In this document: one piece after another, positions 47,707-60,651 of the stretch
Numbering within the stretch: position 1 is the first letter of the stretch
How the letters are laid out: every line of letters starts with the position of its first letter
Assembly: GCA_030549335.1 (NCBI GenBank)
Contig: CM060190.1
Location: 67,842,118 to 67,906,117, forward strand
Length of the DNA: 64,000 nt
Direction of reading: 5' to 3'
Source of the DNA: Pontederia crassipes
Taxonomy: Eukaryota > Streptophyta > Magnoliopsida > Commelinales > Pontederiaceae
Notes under the pieces: model-generated
Seen by the model: only the letters and a program-made list of their open reading frames with translations
What the model was told of the DNA's origin: nothing
Databases searched by the model: none
Position numbers and translations under genes: made by a program

Positions 47707-48037
47707 TGACGCAGGAGCTTTTTTTTTTAAATTAGTTATTTTAGTTAAAACTGGTGTTTTAGTTTATTAGTCATCAATGTGACCTTTTAATTAGTTATAA
47801 CGGTCTTGATTAAAAGTGGGTTAATCAAGGGTGGAGATTGTTTAGTAGTTTATAACATCTTGTAACCCTAGTATTTAAAGTTGCCAATAGGGTTTTCAGC
47901 CGTCATAATCTCTCTTTTATCAAAATTACAGATTTTTGTGGTTTTCTCATAAACCCTAATTGTTCCTCTATCAATTTTTCTCATCTTCTAGCCTGATTTC
48001 TCATTATTCTTGCTGATTTTCTCTCCTTACTGCATCA
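47707..48037 (+). repeat. 3' LTR of the chromovirus
   Basis: 331 bp, nearly identical to the 5' LTR. Differences seen by eye are C/A, C/T, A/G, C/T and C/T plus one extra T in the poly-T run, about 1.5 per cent. Confidence 0.95.
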
Positions 48038-48106
48038 CAGTATCTTCTAAATCGCTGGTTGAAGACAAATATCATGTTTCTGAGAAATCGGTTCAAATTC
48101 GAGGAT

Positions 48107-49158
48107 TGAAGATGGTATATCTTGGTTTGATAAAATAACATGTATATTACCGATATTTTCTCTTTCTGCTAAAATCAAGGCTTCATGGTGACTTTTGTTT
48201 TCAATGTTCCTACCATCATTTCAAAGTTTGTTAAGTTTGAAGAAAACAAAATTGCAGCTTAGAGGGAATAAGAGCAGCAAGTATTCTCAGAAGGATAATT
48301 TTGCTGATGGAAAATGGACTATGCAAGAGGTTCAGAAATTTGTCAGATTTAATGGCGAAGCAGAAAAAAACACTTTTACAGATTTCTGCTAGATTTATTT
48401 GACAATTGTTAATTCTTGCACCCTCAAAATGTTATATTTTATAAGAAGACCAATATGTTGCAAAAAAGTTGGATTAAACCTTAACGTCCTCAAATGATGA
48501 GATAACAGAGGATTTGCTTCATGGATAAGCCTTGTTTGCAAGTCATTTTAATTATTGTTCGTTTCACAAATAATTATTGTTCCCCATGTCATATCTTGTA
48601 ATGAATCCAACTATATCTTCCTTTTGGTTCTATGAAGATGGTATATCTTGGTTTGATAAAATAACATGTATATTACCGATATTTTCTCTTTCTGCTAAAA
48701 TCAAGGCTTCATGGTGACTTTTGTTTTCAATGTTCCTACCATCATTTCAAAGTTTGTTAAGTTTGAAGAAAACAAAATTGCAGCTTAGAGGGAATAAGAG
48801 CAGCAAGTATTCTCAGAAGGATAATTTTGCTGATGGAAAATGGACTATGCAAGAGGTTCAGAAATTTGTCAGATTTAATGGCGAAGCAGAAAAAAACACT
48901 TTTACAGATTTCTGCTAGATTTATTTGACAATTGTTAATTCTTGCACCCTCAAAATGTTATATTTTATAAGAAGACCAATATGTTGCAAAAAAGTTGGAT
49001 TAAACCTTAACGTCCTCAAATGATGAGATAACAGAGGATTTGCTTCATGGATAAGCCTTGTTTGCAAGTCATTTTAATTATTGTTCGTTTCACAAATAAT
49101 TATTGTTCCCCATGTCATATCTTGTAATGAATCCAACTATATCTTCCTTTTGGTTCTA
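48107..49158 (+). repeat. Apparently perfect tandem duplication, period 526 bp
   Basis: 48107-48632 and 48633-49158 read identically by eye, including a 65-residue frame present at 48195-48392 and 48721-48918 (ending KWTMQEVQKFVRFNGEAEKN). That frame has no recognised domain and starts in AT-rich DNA; it may be exon remnant or chance. The duplication starts only 65 bp after the retrotransposon target site. Confidence 0.93.
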
Positions 49159-52100
49159 TGCAGGTGTATGATTTTGATCAGTCCTAGCATCAGTGGCCAA
49201 CAAGGCTCTTGTCAGGGGAAAGTTTTCTTTTATATCCATCAAATGATTTTCCCATGGCATTCTTGAACTGTTTGACCTAAAAGAATGTATGGGCTTTGCA
49301 ACAAGAGTCAGACAGGAAATGGGAACTGGTCACTTGCAAAAGATAATCTTGGGATGCTTTAAATACAGAGCTTTATGTCTACAAAATAAATACAGAGATT
49401 TATGGATTGCTTGGTGTTTTAAATAGTTTCGAACAACAAAGAGCCTGCAGGGCTTGGCAAAACAAATGAACAAGAGAAATTGGAGAATTCACTGATCATC
49501 AACCAGTTTGAATACAAAAGATCCAGACCAGATTGATCGATTGGGTCCAATTATTGGGCCCTTTTTAGGAAAATGCTTGTTTATGATCCAGTCTGGTCCG
49601 GACAGACAACCTCGTGTTCAGCTCCACCTCCCCCTTTAGTTCATCGCTTATCCTAGTCAGCACTAATGACCATGCATCCAACAACTCTCTGCCGACATTC
49701 ATTGTCCTCCTACTTGTGGAACATAGATGCTTTTAGGTCCTTGTACGGAGCCATGGAACCTTCTTGGCTTAGCAGATCAATGCATGAAGTCTTGTTTTCT
49801 GATAGAGGTAACTGAACTGCTATTTAATCACCATCTCCTACTTCTCTTTTGTTGAAGACTTTCTTACATTCGAATATAAATGCATATGTATGGGTGAAGG
49901 AGCCTGGAGGCCAAGCAGCATCCAAATTATTCATAAGGTATCAAAAAAGGCAATTGATATTCGACAGATGTGTTAGGAATTTGAATGCTATGATGCAAAG
50001 CAGTCTGATATTGTTTTACAAATCAAGTCATGTGCTATATATTTTATATAGGACTCTCAACCCTTCTCATCATGGTGAATCAGACTGTGGATCGGCAGCG
50101 CATGGTAGAATGAGATGCCTTATTTCAATATTCAAGCTGTATTTTCACCATTGCATGTTCCTTTCATTTTATGTTACAAGGTGAACTTTGTGCTTTTTGC
50201 CATCTGTTTGTTGTGATCCCTTAGATATTGTGTTCTAGGAGTGTGTGTTGGCTAAGTGTCACTAAGTTTAACAATTTAGATAGACTACAGATTGACATTC
50301 ATCAATGGACTGTTGACACCAAATGAATAATAATACGAGTTGCCTATCGTAGAGGTTTTTTACATAATATGATTTGCTCGTTTCCTTGTACATTCACCTA
50401 CACAAAAATAATAGTTTCACACGATCTATCCAGCCTTAGTGATTGTATTGCAGCCATAAGTTTAACCTAAAAGTTTGCAGCTCTCTAGTTCAAGCTGGCA
50501 AAGTGCTTATGGAATTCAATGGAACACCCTTCAAAAAGGACATCTGTGGCAAAATTGGATTGAAAGTCATATTAACGATCATTCTAAACTGTATAATTAG
50601 ATTGCCACTTTTTTCTGATAGGGGAGTTTGAGTTTCCATTCAGTAATCAAGATCCAAATAAGCATTTAGCCTCAAAAGGAAAATACGTGGTGCTTTTACC
50701 TTCCAACTTTCTTAATTTGATGATCAGGAAAAAATTAGAAATTCCTTTTTCTAGAGCAAAAAGGGCAGTTGCCAGGAAGTGCACCCCTCCAACTTTGTTA
50801 ATGCATGTTCAACTAGAAAGTCCTATTGACATGTTTGCTTTCAGCTGTCTTTCTTGCGGCCGTAGTAAAACAAGTACAAGAGTACAAACGGCAATCTTGT
50901 GAGGATAACAAAGTTGGCAATTGTGTAAACAGTGTAACTATTGCAACATATGGGGACTGTGTCAGTTCGGATTTTACCACAAGCAAAAAGCATGAATCTA
51001 AAGCAACTCCCCCATTCCATGCCCACTGGCACCAAACCAGCGAGACAACCAAGTCCATCTGGAAGAATCTATCATCAGTGCCTGGGGCAAAGAGGTGTGT
51101 GTGGGTGTCCACATATTTTGGTAGGTCTTTTTCTGGTGGAGCAATGACTCATTTGCCACTCTTTTGGGTTTGATACTTCAGGTACGGCAATGTGGGATCC
51201 CTAAACAGGACCTGAATTGGCAAAAGGAAAGGTGGTAAGATGTTTCTACCTTTCCAAGATTGTATACATTTTATGCTTTATGTTATGCATCGTTTTCCCT
51301 TCACTCCTTGTCATGGACATGGAGGCCCTCATGATCCACAAATTTTGGGATAAACCCCACTATACTAGGAGGAGGCTTGGCATGAGGCATACAATTTGAG
51401 CATGCGTTGCTCGTATCCTTTGTCCAAGCCTGCAAAGTGGTGGTGTTACAACTCAGAATGCAGCTTAGAAACAATTTCCAGTCCCTCTGAGGTTCATTTC
51501 TTCTCTTTCTTTTATGAAGGAACAAAGGACAAGGAGTACTGGTGCATCAAAAGGTTTGGAAAGTTGGGAGATGCTGTTAGGTCTTCCCTAAAATTAAGAT
51601 ATCCTGAACAGAGGCTAGCTTAGCATAGAATCTTTATCCACAGTATATGCCACAAGCAAAAGGGGATGCTGGTTTGTGTAGTCTGCTGAAACAAATCTTA
51701 AAAACAAATTCTAAGTAGCCCTATTGGACTTTCAACTGAGGTGCATCAAGTCTGCATAACAGCTTGAAAATAAAAACCGATTGTCCAGAAGGCCATTTGA
51801 ACTCAGCTAACAAGATGACAAGCTATTGACCTGCCAGGGAAAAAAAGGAAGTTGGTCATAGCACTTCAATTTGTTAATAAGAATAAAATCTTTGATCTTA
51901 AGTTCACCTTGTCTCTATGGATCAGACATTCATACCCTGGAAATGGTCTCACAAACTTTGTTTCAGCTTACAATAACTGATCTACATACGTGAAATGCCT
52001 AGGGCGTTATTGTGGGATTTGGTAACTTATGATGGCTAAGAGATTGGACATTAATAATACATTTCTATAGAAATATATGTGACCGCAGAAAGATATTGCA

Positions 52101-54107
52101 TTGTGATACGAACTGCAGGAGCACCAAGATGGACGTGCTCGTTCTGGGGTTACAAACTTACAATGCCACAGGAATGGCCAACTTGATAGGTCCAACTTGC
52201 AGGCTGTCGCAAGTGGCATTTGGTATGGACTATGGTGTGATATGAAGTGGCAGCTTCATCCAATGTCACCCACTTCATGTCATCGTCATTGGGCCCAGTG
52301 TCCATTAACTTGTCTTGTCATTCATTTTTTTCTCTTTCAGATGGACAAATATTTCAGGTGATGAAACATTCTGATTCTCAAAAGAAGAACATTTTCCCCA
52401 AAATAAAAAGTTTTTTTTTCTTTTTTGAACATTTAGCGTTTGCTCTTCAATACCCTAACTAATCTTATTGGAGGGATTGTGTGCTAAGAGCATGTCGTTG
52501 TCTTATTTCAGTGCGTTGTCTTGTTACCCTGCCGGAAAATGTATCCTTGTCTCGGAGCCCCATAAGCACACAAACGCTGGTTGCTGATTCATCTCCAGAA
52601 TTTCGTAGCTTCTCAGGCATTCTTGAAGTTTCATTTCCAATGTATGAGATGTATGAAAAGGTTATTTTTTTATTCTGAGACATCAGTTACAGGGTAAGAT
52701 TACAAAATGTCAATTATGTATTTTCTCGTAATCTCAACGGAAAATAATCCGTGACATTTTTTTTAGAGAAGAAAGCATGTGTGTCAATCGTGACACCATC
52801 TATGTACGTAGTGCTAATAATGGTTATATGTACGTGTGGCTCTTTAATGAGAGCATCAAAATGAGAAATCTGTGGGGATCGCTATCCAAATTTTAAATAT
52901 GATGGACACTGTTTTCAACATGACATCTTTTTTCACAAAAAAAATAGTGTGATTATGTCCGTAACATAAATTTAACACAATTTCTCTTTATTATGCACTA
53001 CTCGGTGTGCGCTTCACAGCTTATGACTTCTCAATATTATAATTGTTTTCTTACCTACCACTCTTCAATCGGCATGCTATGTTATGACTAGGTAGATATC
53101 AAATTTAATTCTAGTTTAGTCAAACAATATGAGTTAAAACATAATTGATCGCATTAGATTACAACAGATGGAATTTTCTTATTCACATAGTTTTGTTATG
53201 CTAAATATGAGAATATTTGTGGGTCAATGTCAATTCAGCATATTTTTGCCAATTTATCAAAAAAAACAAACGGCGGTCACTTCATGGTGCCATAGGCACA
53301 ATCATAAGCACGTTCCCCTGTCCTAATTGTGCCACTCATAATTTCACTAGGTAATTTATGTTTGTACCAGGAGTGTGCAGTGGGAGTTTCTCCCCACTAG
53401 GTTGGAATGTTTCTTTATTAAATATTATAATCCCTAATCTCGGTTTACTTAGCGCTTTATATCGTTAAACCATTGGATACAAAAGAGAAATTACAAGTTT
53501 ACGAATGACAGAGAGAAGCACCCCACGACATGGTTACATAGTTTATATATGTTATAAGCAAGTTTTTAATCACGAGAGTAAGTGTGATTATTTCCTGATA
53601 ATGATTTCGCTCCTGTTCACGCATGTTTATTGAAACAAGTTGAAATGTCTTTTTGTTGGTCTTGTGGTCAATACTCAATAGAAAGCCATAATATTCTTTC
53701 TGATTGGAAGAAAGGAAATCTATTGTCAAATTTATAAGTTTAAATCTCATGCGTTCAAGGATTGTTTTCGTCGCCCATTTGTTGTTTCAAACTGTTATAA
53801 CTTAATATTTATGCACTTTTCCTTCAAAAATAAAAAAAGGATTGTTCTCGTCAACACCGAGATTGCATGACCACGTTATACATGAAATAATTTACTCATT
53901 CTGTCATTAATCATAATTAACATAAGGAGAGATGGTGGATTACCAAAATTAATCTTTTTTTCTAAAATATGTGAGATGAGGCCATCTATATCATTCTTAT
54001 TGGTAGCAGCATTATGATCTATTCATACACGAGAATCCTCTCGCCCACTAAAATAATCTGCGGAGGGTCCACTTCCCAAAGCCCCACAATTAAACCTTGG
54101 TTTTTTT
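49159..54107. other. Gene-poor interval
   Basis: Several plus-strand frames of 60-115 codons (49849-50184, 50826-51173, 51396-51623) have genic composition but no domain I recognise and no splice pattern joining them. From 52700 the DNA becomes AT-rich. I see no supportable gene. The last 100 bp are 3' flank of ALMT. Confidence 0.4.
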
Positions 54108-56369
54108 TTATTTTACATCAATGACCACATGGGCCGGGCTGGAGACCGGTTTAATCGAGGCGGGTCTGCGAACCGGCTCGGAAGTCTTGAACCCGGCGAG
54201 TCGCGCCAACTCCTCGACCGAGCCGGCGATGGCCTCAGTGCGAGCCACCAACTCCGCAAGAAGGGACGCTACGGTCGCCAAGTAGAGGACGTCGGACGGG
54301 GCGGCAAAGTCGGACAACGCGGCCTTCAGCTCCTCGACGCCGGCGACCGCCGCCGACATGTGACAGCCGGCGAGAGAAGTCGGGCTCTTCATTGTACGGA
54401 TTGACGTCGAGAGCGCTCTCAGGGATTTAGCGGATTCCGAGGTCATCTCTTTGCATGCAGATCTAAGCCTTATGCAGAGCTCTGAGTCCTTACATGGCTG
54501 CACATACATATTTTTTAATCAAAGGAAAAAAAAAAGGTAAACGATTGCTGTTAATTACGTATATTTTGTATTGACGTGAATGGTACCTTGTTCATGTTGG
54601 AAGAAGTGATGATGTAGGTTGCGAGGGCCTCCATGGAAGAGGCACATTGGCGACAAAGAGTGCCAATCTTCTGGTACTGTTTCCAGGGGTGTCGGAAGTA
54701 AAATTGACGATGACAAGGTTCCCACCTCGCAAAGTTGAACTGTATATTTTATCAACAAAAAAAAGAAGAAGCACAACAATTAGCAACATATAAAATTTAA
54801 TAGTTTTATAAAGTGCATTAAGATCTAAAGAGTGTATGCAGTAATCTTTGGGGGTCATACACTTAATCTTGGATTGGATGTTGTCGCATCAAATTGAAAG
54901 CAACAAAAGCACTTTAGGAGTTGTCTTGTTGTGTGAACATTACTCTAGCGCTCATTGTTGGAATGATTGCACCTAATGTGACACCTGAGTTTCTAGAGAA
55001 CTAAAATGTTATAGACAGTTCTTTAAATTCTCCTATCTTGACGTGGAGTGAAGACGTCAATTAAGTAAACTTTTGGTGTTATGCCACTATTTTATTAATG
55101 ATTATAGCATCCGCCTCATTAATTATACGTATTTGTTTTCGTTGGAATTTTGTCATCGACTAATCTGATTGCTCCGTTCATAGAATATATACAGCACAAA
55201 CAGTACTTGTCACCGGGAGCTTCATACCAGAGAGTCCTCGGCAGGCTTTGAGTTCAGGACGCTCTTGTACACCTGCAGGAAGGACTTGCCTTCCAGATTC
55301 CCCATCCCCTTCTCACTGAAGCATTCAGATTCCAGTCCTACATCAACCAATTAATTCGTGTCATCACGCATGATTAATTAGTTTAATTAGTTGAAGTACG
55401 TACGTACGTAGAATGTAAAGAATTTTGTCCACTGTTTATTAATTATTATACCTTCAAGAAAGGTGGCGAGCTTGTCGAGATGGCCGGCGACCAGCAGGTG
55501 CAGGTCCTCGCCGGCCCACACGGGGAAGACGAAGATGGAGGTGCAGAGGCAGGTGGCGACGCCGATGGCGATGGTGGACAGCCGCTGGTGAGCCAACTGG
55601 ATTAGTTCCTCCACCCGGTAGCTCGACACCGCCACCAGGCTGAAGGTCAGTATGAATATCGTCACGCCGTAGTCGTACCTCGCTTTGATCTCCGGTATGA
55701 ACCTTGAGAACGTCGCCGCTGCAGCTGCATGCATGCACCACGTACGTACGTATAAGTTTATGTAATTAGACATGCGTCTTATGCACTAAAACATGATCGT
55801 AAACGAGTATAAATATGTATATATACCTAGCAGGAAGACGAAGAGGCCAAGCAGTACGGGTTCACCTTTCTCCCCGCAGTGGACCGCCACCTGATGAGCC
55901 CCGACTCCCAGTGCGCCAGCCAACAGCGTCGCGAATGCCCTGTTGAGGCCCTTGCTGAGCGTGCCACCTGATCATTCAATAAAAATATTCGTGAGCTGAT
56001 CGCGCCATCAGGTGACGAGTGCGCGCATGCACTAGCTGTTTCGATTATATGGATGGAAGGAAAAGATGGCGGCGCACCAACTGTGTATTCCATGACGACG
56101 ACGACGGTGAGGACGGCCCACATAGCGGAGTCGCCGAAGCCATTGAAGAGGGGCGTGACGTAGTAAACGACGGAGACCAGCGTGAGTGCCAGTCCTACTT
56201 TGAAGGAGTGCGCAATCCGCCTGGGGTCATCTCTCACGATCTTCTTCACTTTGCCCCAGAACCCGGCCACTCTCGCGCCCGTCCTCTCCCCCGCAGAGCT
56301 CAGGCATGGGCAGCAAGGGGCCTTCTGATCAGTGCTGCTACTCGATTCTTTCCCTGCTGCAGCCTCCAT
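54108..56369 (-). CDS. ALMT: Aluminium-activated malate transporter (ALMT)
   Basis: Anion channel of the plasma membrane or tonoplast that passes malate; the family serves Al tolerance, stomatal movement and ion balance. Exons on the complement: 56078-56369, 55827-55967, 55452-55724, 55228-55337, 54587-54739, 54108-54497, joining to 452 residues (normal length). The start is [10 protein letters not shown]. The membrane domain begins with [20 protein letters not shown] (55-74), [20 protein letters not shown] and [20 protein letters not shown], then further spans in exons 2-3 ([35 protein letters not shown]). The cytosolic part has the family hallmark [20 protein letters not shown] (278-297). 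The C-terminus is helical and ends HVVIDVK. Which subclade, and so which membrane, cannot be read with confidence. Exon 1 has a Cys-rich patch (CCPC) of possible lipidation. Confidence 0.93.
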
Positions 56370-56524
56370 TAGTAGATATATGAGAATGATATATATATAG
56401 ATCCCCTCCGCGAGGAAAGGCTGCAGAGTGTGGCCTTCTTTGAGGGGGTATTCTATTGTGGAGAGCTCGGAACTCAGGAAAGACGAGAGACCAGTGGTGG
56501 GAGGGAATTGGCTCTTGAACAGGC

Positions 56525-56533
56525 CCTTATATA
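56525..56533 (-). promoter_or_regulatory. TATA box of ALMT
   Basis: TATATAAGG on the minus strand lies 156-164 bp upstream of the ATG at 56369, preceded by CGTCCC. A strong core-promoter match; expected 5' UTR about 130 nt. The nearer (TA)n at about 56387-56398 is too close to the ATG to be the main box. Confidence 0.6.
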
Positions 56534-56619
56534 GGGACGAGCTGATCGGCCGAGGTGGCACAACTAATAAAGTTTTGAAATTGATGGCACGCGACTCCAT
56601 TAACATCTTGAGACGTATC

Positions 56620-58192
56620 TAAAGAACTCTGATTAGAAGAATTATCTGAATCATTACAGTATTTGTTGAGGTCAACCAGTCATTTCTCTGCTCTGATATG
56701 TACTCCACAAAACAAATATCTGCAAGAGATAAAAATCTTTCTGTGAACGGTATAAGATTTGAGAGAAAGAAAAAAGAAAGAAATCTTGGTGTGTGAGATA
56801 TTTGGAAATACAATTGGAGTCAGGCAGGGTGAGCCGGGTGACAGGAAGAAGTTTCTCTGAAAAGAAATGCAAGTGGCAATGGCATTTTTTATTGCCAACC
56901 GAGAGCTGTTGTTGTAATTTACTCTGTCCAAAGTTTAAAAAAAAAGGCATTGAGAGAAAGAGTAGGCAAAGGTATATGTGCGATGGACAGCACTTTGGCT
57001 GATACGAGAGGAGAAAGTGGTGGCAAGCTCATGGCTACGTAACAAGTATTCCATTTCTTTATTTCAATGCAGTGCAGACATGCCATTGTGTTCATTGTGA
57101 TTATCTAAAATTGATCATCTTAGGCTTAGAAGTTTGCATGGTAAAAGAACTTTAATCTATTCAAATAATTCAAGGATGGCTCACCCTGGTTTCCTCCATT
57201 TTCAGAATAATTTTCTCTGACATAGAGTTAATGGATCATCTCTTTGCAGTTTGCATTTACTGCCCCCGTCGGATTGAAGCCATGCGCATGACATGCAGAA
57301 ACTTAACCAGACATGCAGCTGTTTATGGAGCAATTGCAGATCCATGTCATCACTTGGTTCTTTTGATTTCCACAAATGAACTCAGGATACAAGCAAGGAA
57401 AAAGATGACAGAACTGAAGTATACAGAATGCATCCAGACCATTTCCCGGCTCTTACAGGCACAGCATATCTCATGAGGTGCACTTTGTAGTCAGAAAAGC
57501 AAATATGCCGCACAAGTTGTGGAATCAAGGCGGCTTTTCTCGTTGAGGAAACGATGTCTACAGCCTTTTTAGTGTGATCAATTAGACTAGTTACCACCCC
57601 CTCCATGATCCATGCAAGCCCCTGTCACAATTCCATTCCCTCGTGTAGTTTCTGAAAAGTTGGTTGATCCATTTGTTAACAGAAGAATTTGATGATTAAC
57701 TAATTAAAATTTCAGAATGTGTGAGTATATTTGTCTGACAAACTCTATAGTCTGCAAAAGGAAGTACAGAGTATTGCTGACACTTTCAGTTCGAGTCACT
57801 TAATATACAGAGCGAAACCTTTTGTCCACATTCTGTATTTCCATCTCATCTTTATATATATCGTTCATATTGTCCGAGTACTTTCAAAATAAAATGCTTG
57901 ACACATATTTGCATCTTACTTGCACTACTAATTGATTAATTAGTGCTTAGCCATGTGCCTCACCACTTCATTCTCCCATTAAGCTGAGATTTGTCCAAGA
58001 GCACTGAACTCAGCTTTGTTTACAGACAACATATCATCACACCAGTAGTACTTCAGTATCTCCTTAATTCGTCCTAACATTTTTTTAAAAAAAAATTGGA
58101 AGCTCTCTTAATTAATTAAACTCGAATGATATCAGTACTACAAATACACACTTGCCATAATATATAAATGCAAGAGCAGACCAATTAATATT
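56620..58192. other. Intergenic DNA with one unassigned frame
   Basis: A minus-strand frame starts at an ATG at 57606 (MEGVVTSLIDHTKKAVDIVS) and runs 74 codons to 57382. Its first 45 residues look exon-like, but I know no family and see no clear partner exon. The rest is AT-rich. The ALMT promoter occupies the left edge. Confidence 0.4.
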
Positions 58193-58197
58193 ATATC

Positions 58198-60646
58198 TGT
58201 AACGTATCTGACTTTAAAAAAAATGGAAGACAAACGAAAGGAAACGGTCGACAGGGGAGGAATTCCTCCCCTGATCGCGCCCGTTTCCGAATTCGGCCGG
58301 CCAAGTTGGCCGGGGCTATATAGGGGGCGAGAGGGAGCGCCCTCGTGCCTCTTGGATGCCTGTCGACCGCCGCCGCCGCACCGCTCCTCCTTCGACTCCA
58401 GCGATCGACGTGCGTGCGATGGAGGAACAGAGCTCGACGACACGCGAGCCGACAACACCCCTGACGATCAATCGACTCTTCCTCGACGTGCGCAGGAGCC
58501 AGGCGAACCCTCTCGCCGACCAAGGACGACCGACAAACGATCCGCAGACCGCCGACGAATACCAAAGATCAAACATAGGTACCTTAGAATCTTAAATCCC
58601 TAGACGACGAAATATCAATCGTTTGATGCGTACTAGGATCCCGTTATGATCGTGATTGCCTGACTTTCGTTTTTCGTATTGATGATATCGCGATCCGACG
58701 GCCGGAGGCTGGCCGGATTCGGAGAAGAAGGCTGGCGGCCCTATTTTATCGCAAGGACCGGTTGACCGGTTCCATGAACGGTCGACCGATCCTGCAAAGG
58801 TCCCGCATCATTTCACCTTTCGATCGGTCGACCGATCCTACTAGGCCGGTCGACCGATCCACATATTACCCGACAGATCGGATCTCACGGGCGGTCGACC
58901 GATCCTTCGAGCGGTCGACCGATCTGACGCGCAGCGTCCCCGAGATCATAAGATCAGTCGACCGGTCTCTAAGAACTGTCGACCGATCCATGTACACACA
59001 GAGAAATCGATCGACTGACCACATGCGCTCGGTCGATCGGTCAGACGAAATTCTCGTCAAGGAAGACGATCGACCGGTCTAAGAGTAACAGTCGACCGGC
59101 CTTATAGAACGGTCGACCGGTCCAAGTCAATCGGTTCGGCTCAACCGAACCGAGAGGAATGGTCGACCGGTCCAGTTAATCCAACCGGTTCAATCCAAAC
59201 CACCGGTTCGAGCTGACCGGTTCAACCAACTCAAATCCATAGAGAGGTATTGAATTGATTCTGATGTATGAATATTGACAAAGCCCGAGTCGAACTCTGA
59301 CCTAATCTGAGTCAGGCTTTTGATCTCTAACATGAGACTTGAACCAGTCCACCTATAATTGGTTGAGTCCTATCGTAAAGACATTAATGTCCATTTGAGT
59401 TCTGATTCATAAATTTCATGATAAGTAAAGTTAATTAAAGCAAAAATAAAATCACGGGATTGCTATGTGCCGCCTCAATGTATGGAACAAAGATCACAGT
59501 ATGACATAAAAAATGGGAGGTAATTAGTTGAGGAGATAGCGAACCTACTGGTCTTCGATGATCACTGTTCCTGAGACTACAGGTCCTCTCCCACCTGTAC
59601 CTCGAAGAAGGGTGATGGAATGGTCACACTCCTTCCCCCAAAGATTTTATAGTACCGAGCCAGAGGGACATGTAGCTAACTGAGGAAACAGTGAATCTAC
59701 ATGTTTTTAAATGACCACTGTTTCTGAAGTGTAGGTCATCTTCCACTTACATTTCGAAATGGGTGATGCATTATCACACCACATTCCCTTTATGGACTTA
59801 CTGGCTTTACAAATTCTGAAGCACTTCTGGCATCCCAAGTTAATAAAGTCGAGCTCGTATAGAATAACTAATTTTAAAATATTATAATAATGTAAAAGAT
59901 GTAGTGCAACTCACAACAAAGCAATGCAAAGTAAAGTATTGTAGAGAAAAGCTTAGAACATGGTATAACAAAGTATGAAACGTGGTATGGTATAGATAAT
60001 ACAGAGTACTGTAGAGACAAGGTATAGTCAGAGTAAAGAACAGAGTAGAGATATTGATATAGATGAAGTATGATATATGACCCATTGTAATCAATGCATG
60101 GAAGCCAAAGCATGTTATCATTCATTGCTGATATATCTGTTATATGATTATAATTGATCTTTAGTTCATCGTCGGGCATCTTTACTCACGGGTATTCGAT
60201 TCCTCTGCATTGGGATTTTGCAGGTGAGAATGTTGCTTGATGAAGTGTGAGAGTGCTCAGTGCTTGGAAGGATGCTGCACATGACTATTTACATCATCAA
60301 GTCTCCTAAATTGCATTTGGTGGATGATTTGCTTTGTTATTCATAGACATCACGTTATTCCGCTTATCGAACTGTTTCCGTCTGTCGAACTTCCTCTTGA
60401 ATATTGAGCGTGTTAAAGATTGTGGTCTTTTCTTATCCTGCTATAGATTGAATTAATATCTATGTCCTTTGATATTCCAATGTTAAAACTTCTGCATTAA
60501 AGTCTTTGATTATATTCTCTTATAATATTAATGTCACGTATACATTTTATTAAATGGTCATGGTCAATAGTGCAATAGATAGTGTAGCGCTCCCGAGATC
60601 AATCTGATTGCCTACGTGATAGGAGGAACGATTTTGAAGCGTTACA
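58198..60646 (+). mobile_element. Solo LTR, 2.4 kb, with palindromic motif array
   Basis: It begins TGTAACG and ends CGTTACA, a 7-bp perfect inversion, and is flanked by ATATC on both sides (58193-58197 and 60647-60651). No internal domain or partner LTR is present. A TATA box (CTATATAGGG, about 58316-58325) lies about 120 bp inside. The LTR carries a GC-rich leader (58240-58600), the GTCGAC array (58745-59225) and a diverged ~137-bp tandem pair (about 59515-59795). The 3' end resembles that of the LTR-like unit at 17209-19846 read on the minus strand, so both probably come from one gypsy lineage. Confidence 0.85.
58745..59225 (+). repeat. Array of palindromic CGGTCGACCG-type motifs
   Basis: GTCGAC occurs ten times, at about 58781, 58827, 58849, 58894, 58914, 58957, 58978, 59091, 59112 and 59162. 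Near variants (GTCGATCGG, GATCGACTGACC, GGTTGACCGG) fill the gaps. Most units read CGGTCGACCGATCC. Spacings cluster near 20-23 bp and 43-46 bp. The DRSTD-rich 106-codon frame through it is a by-product. Confidence 0.9.
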
Positions 60647-60651
60647 ATATC

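Larger units (their letters stand above)
44919..48037 (+). mobile_element. Young internally deleted Ty3/gypsy chromovirus LTR retrotransposon
   Basis: The 5' LTR (44919-45248) and 3' LTR (47707-48037) begin TGACGCAGG and end CTGCATCA. By eye they differ at five substitutions and one T-run length change. Perfect 5-bp target duplications CAGTA flank the element (44914-44918 and 48038-48042). TGGTATCAGAGC, the initiator-Met-tRNA primer-binding site, is at 45252-45263; a short purine tract precedes the 3' LTR. The interior codes for gag, protease and the integrase C-terminus with chromodomain, but reverse transcriptase, RNase H and integrase core are missing. Movement would need enzymes from another element. 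Confidence 0.95.

Noticed and set aside
48195-48918. Repeated 65-residue frame as a tandem gene pair
   Set aside because: The frames are identical because the DNA is duplicated; the start region is AT-rich and no domain, splice context or promoter is visible.
57382-57606. 74-codon minus-strand frame MEGVVTSLIDHTKK...
   Set aside because: Exon-like in part, but no recognised family and no partner exons; kept only as a note in the intergenic entry.
58762-59082. 106-codon frame rich in DRSTD/VDRS repeats
   Set aside because: It is the translation of the GGTCGACCGATCC motif array inside a solo LTR; other frames are also open for the same reason.
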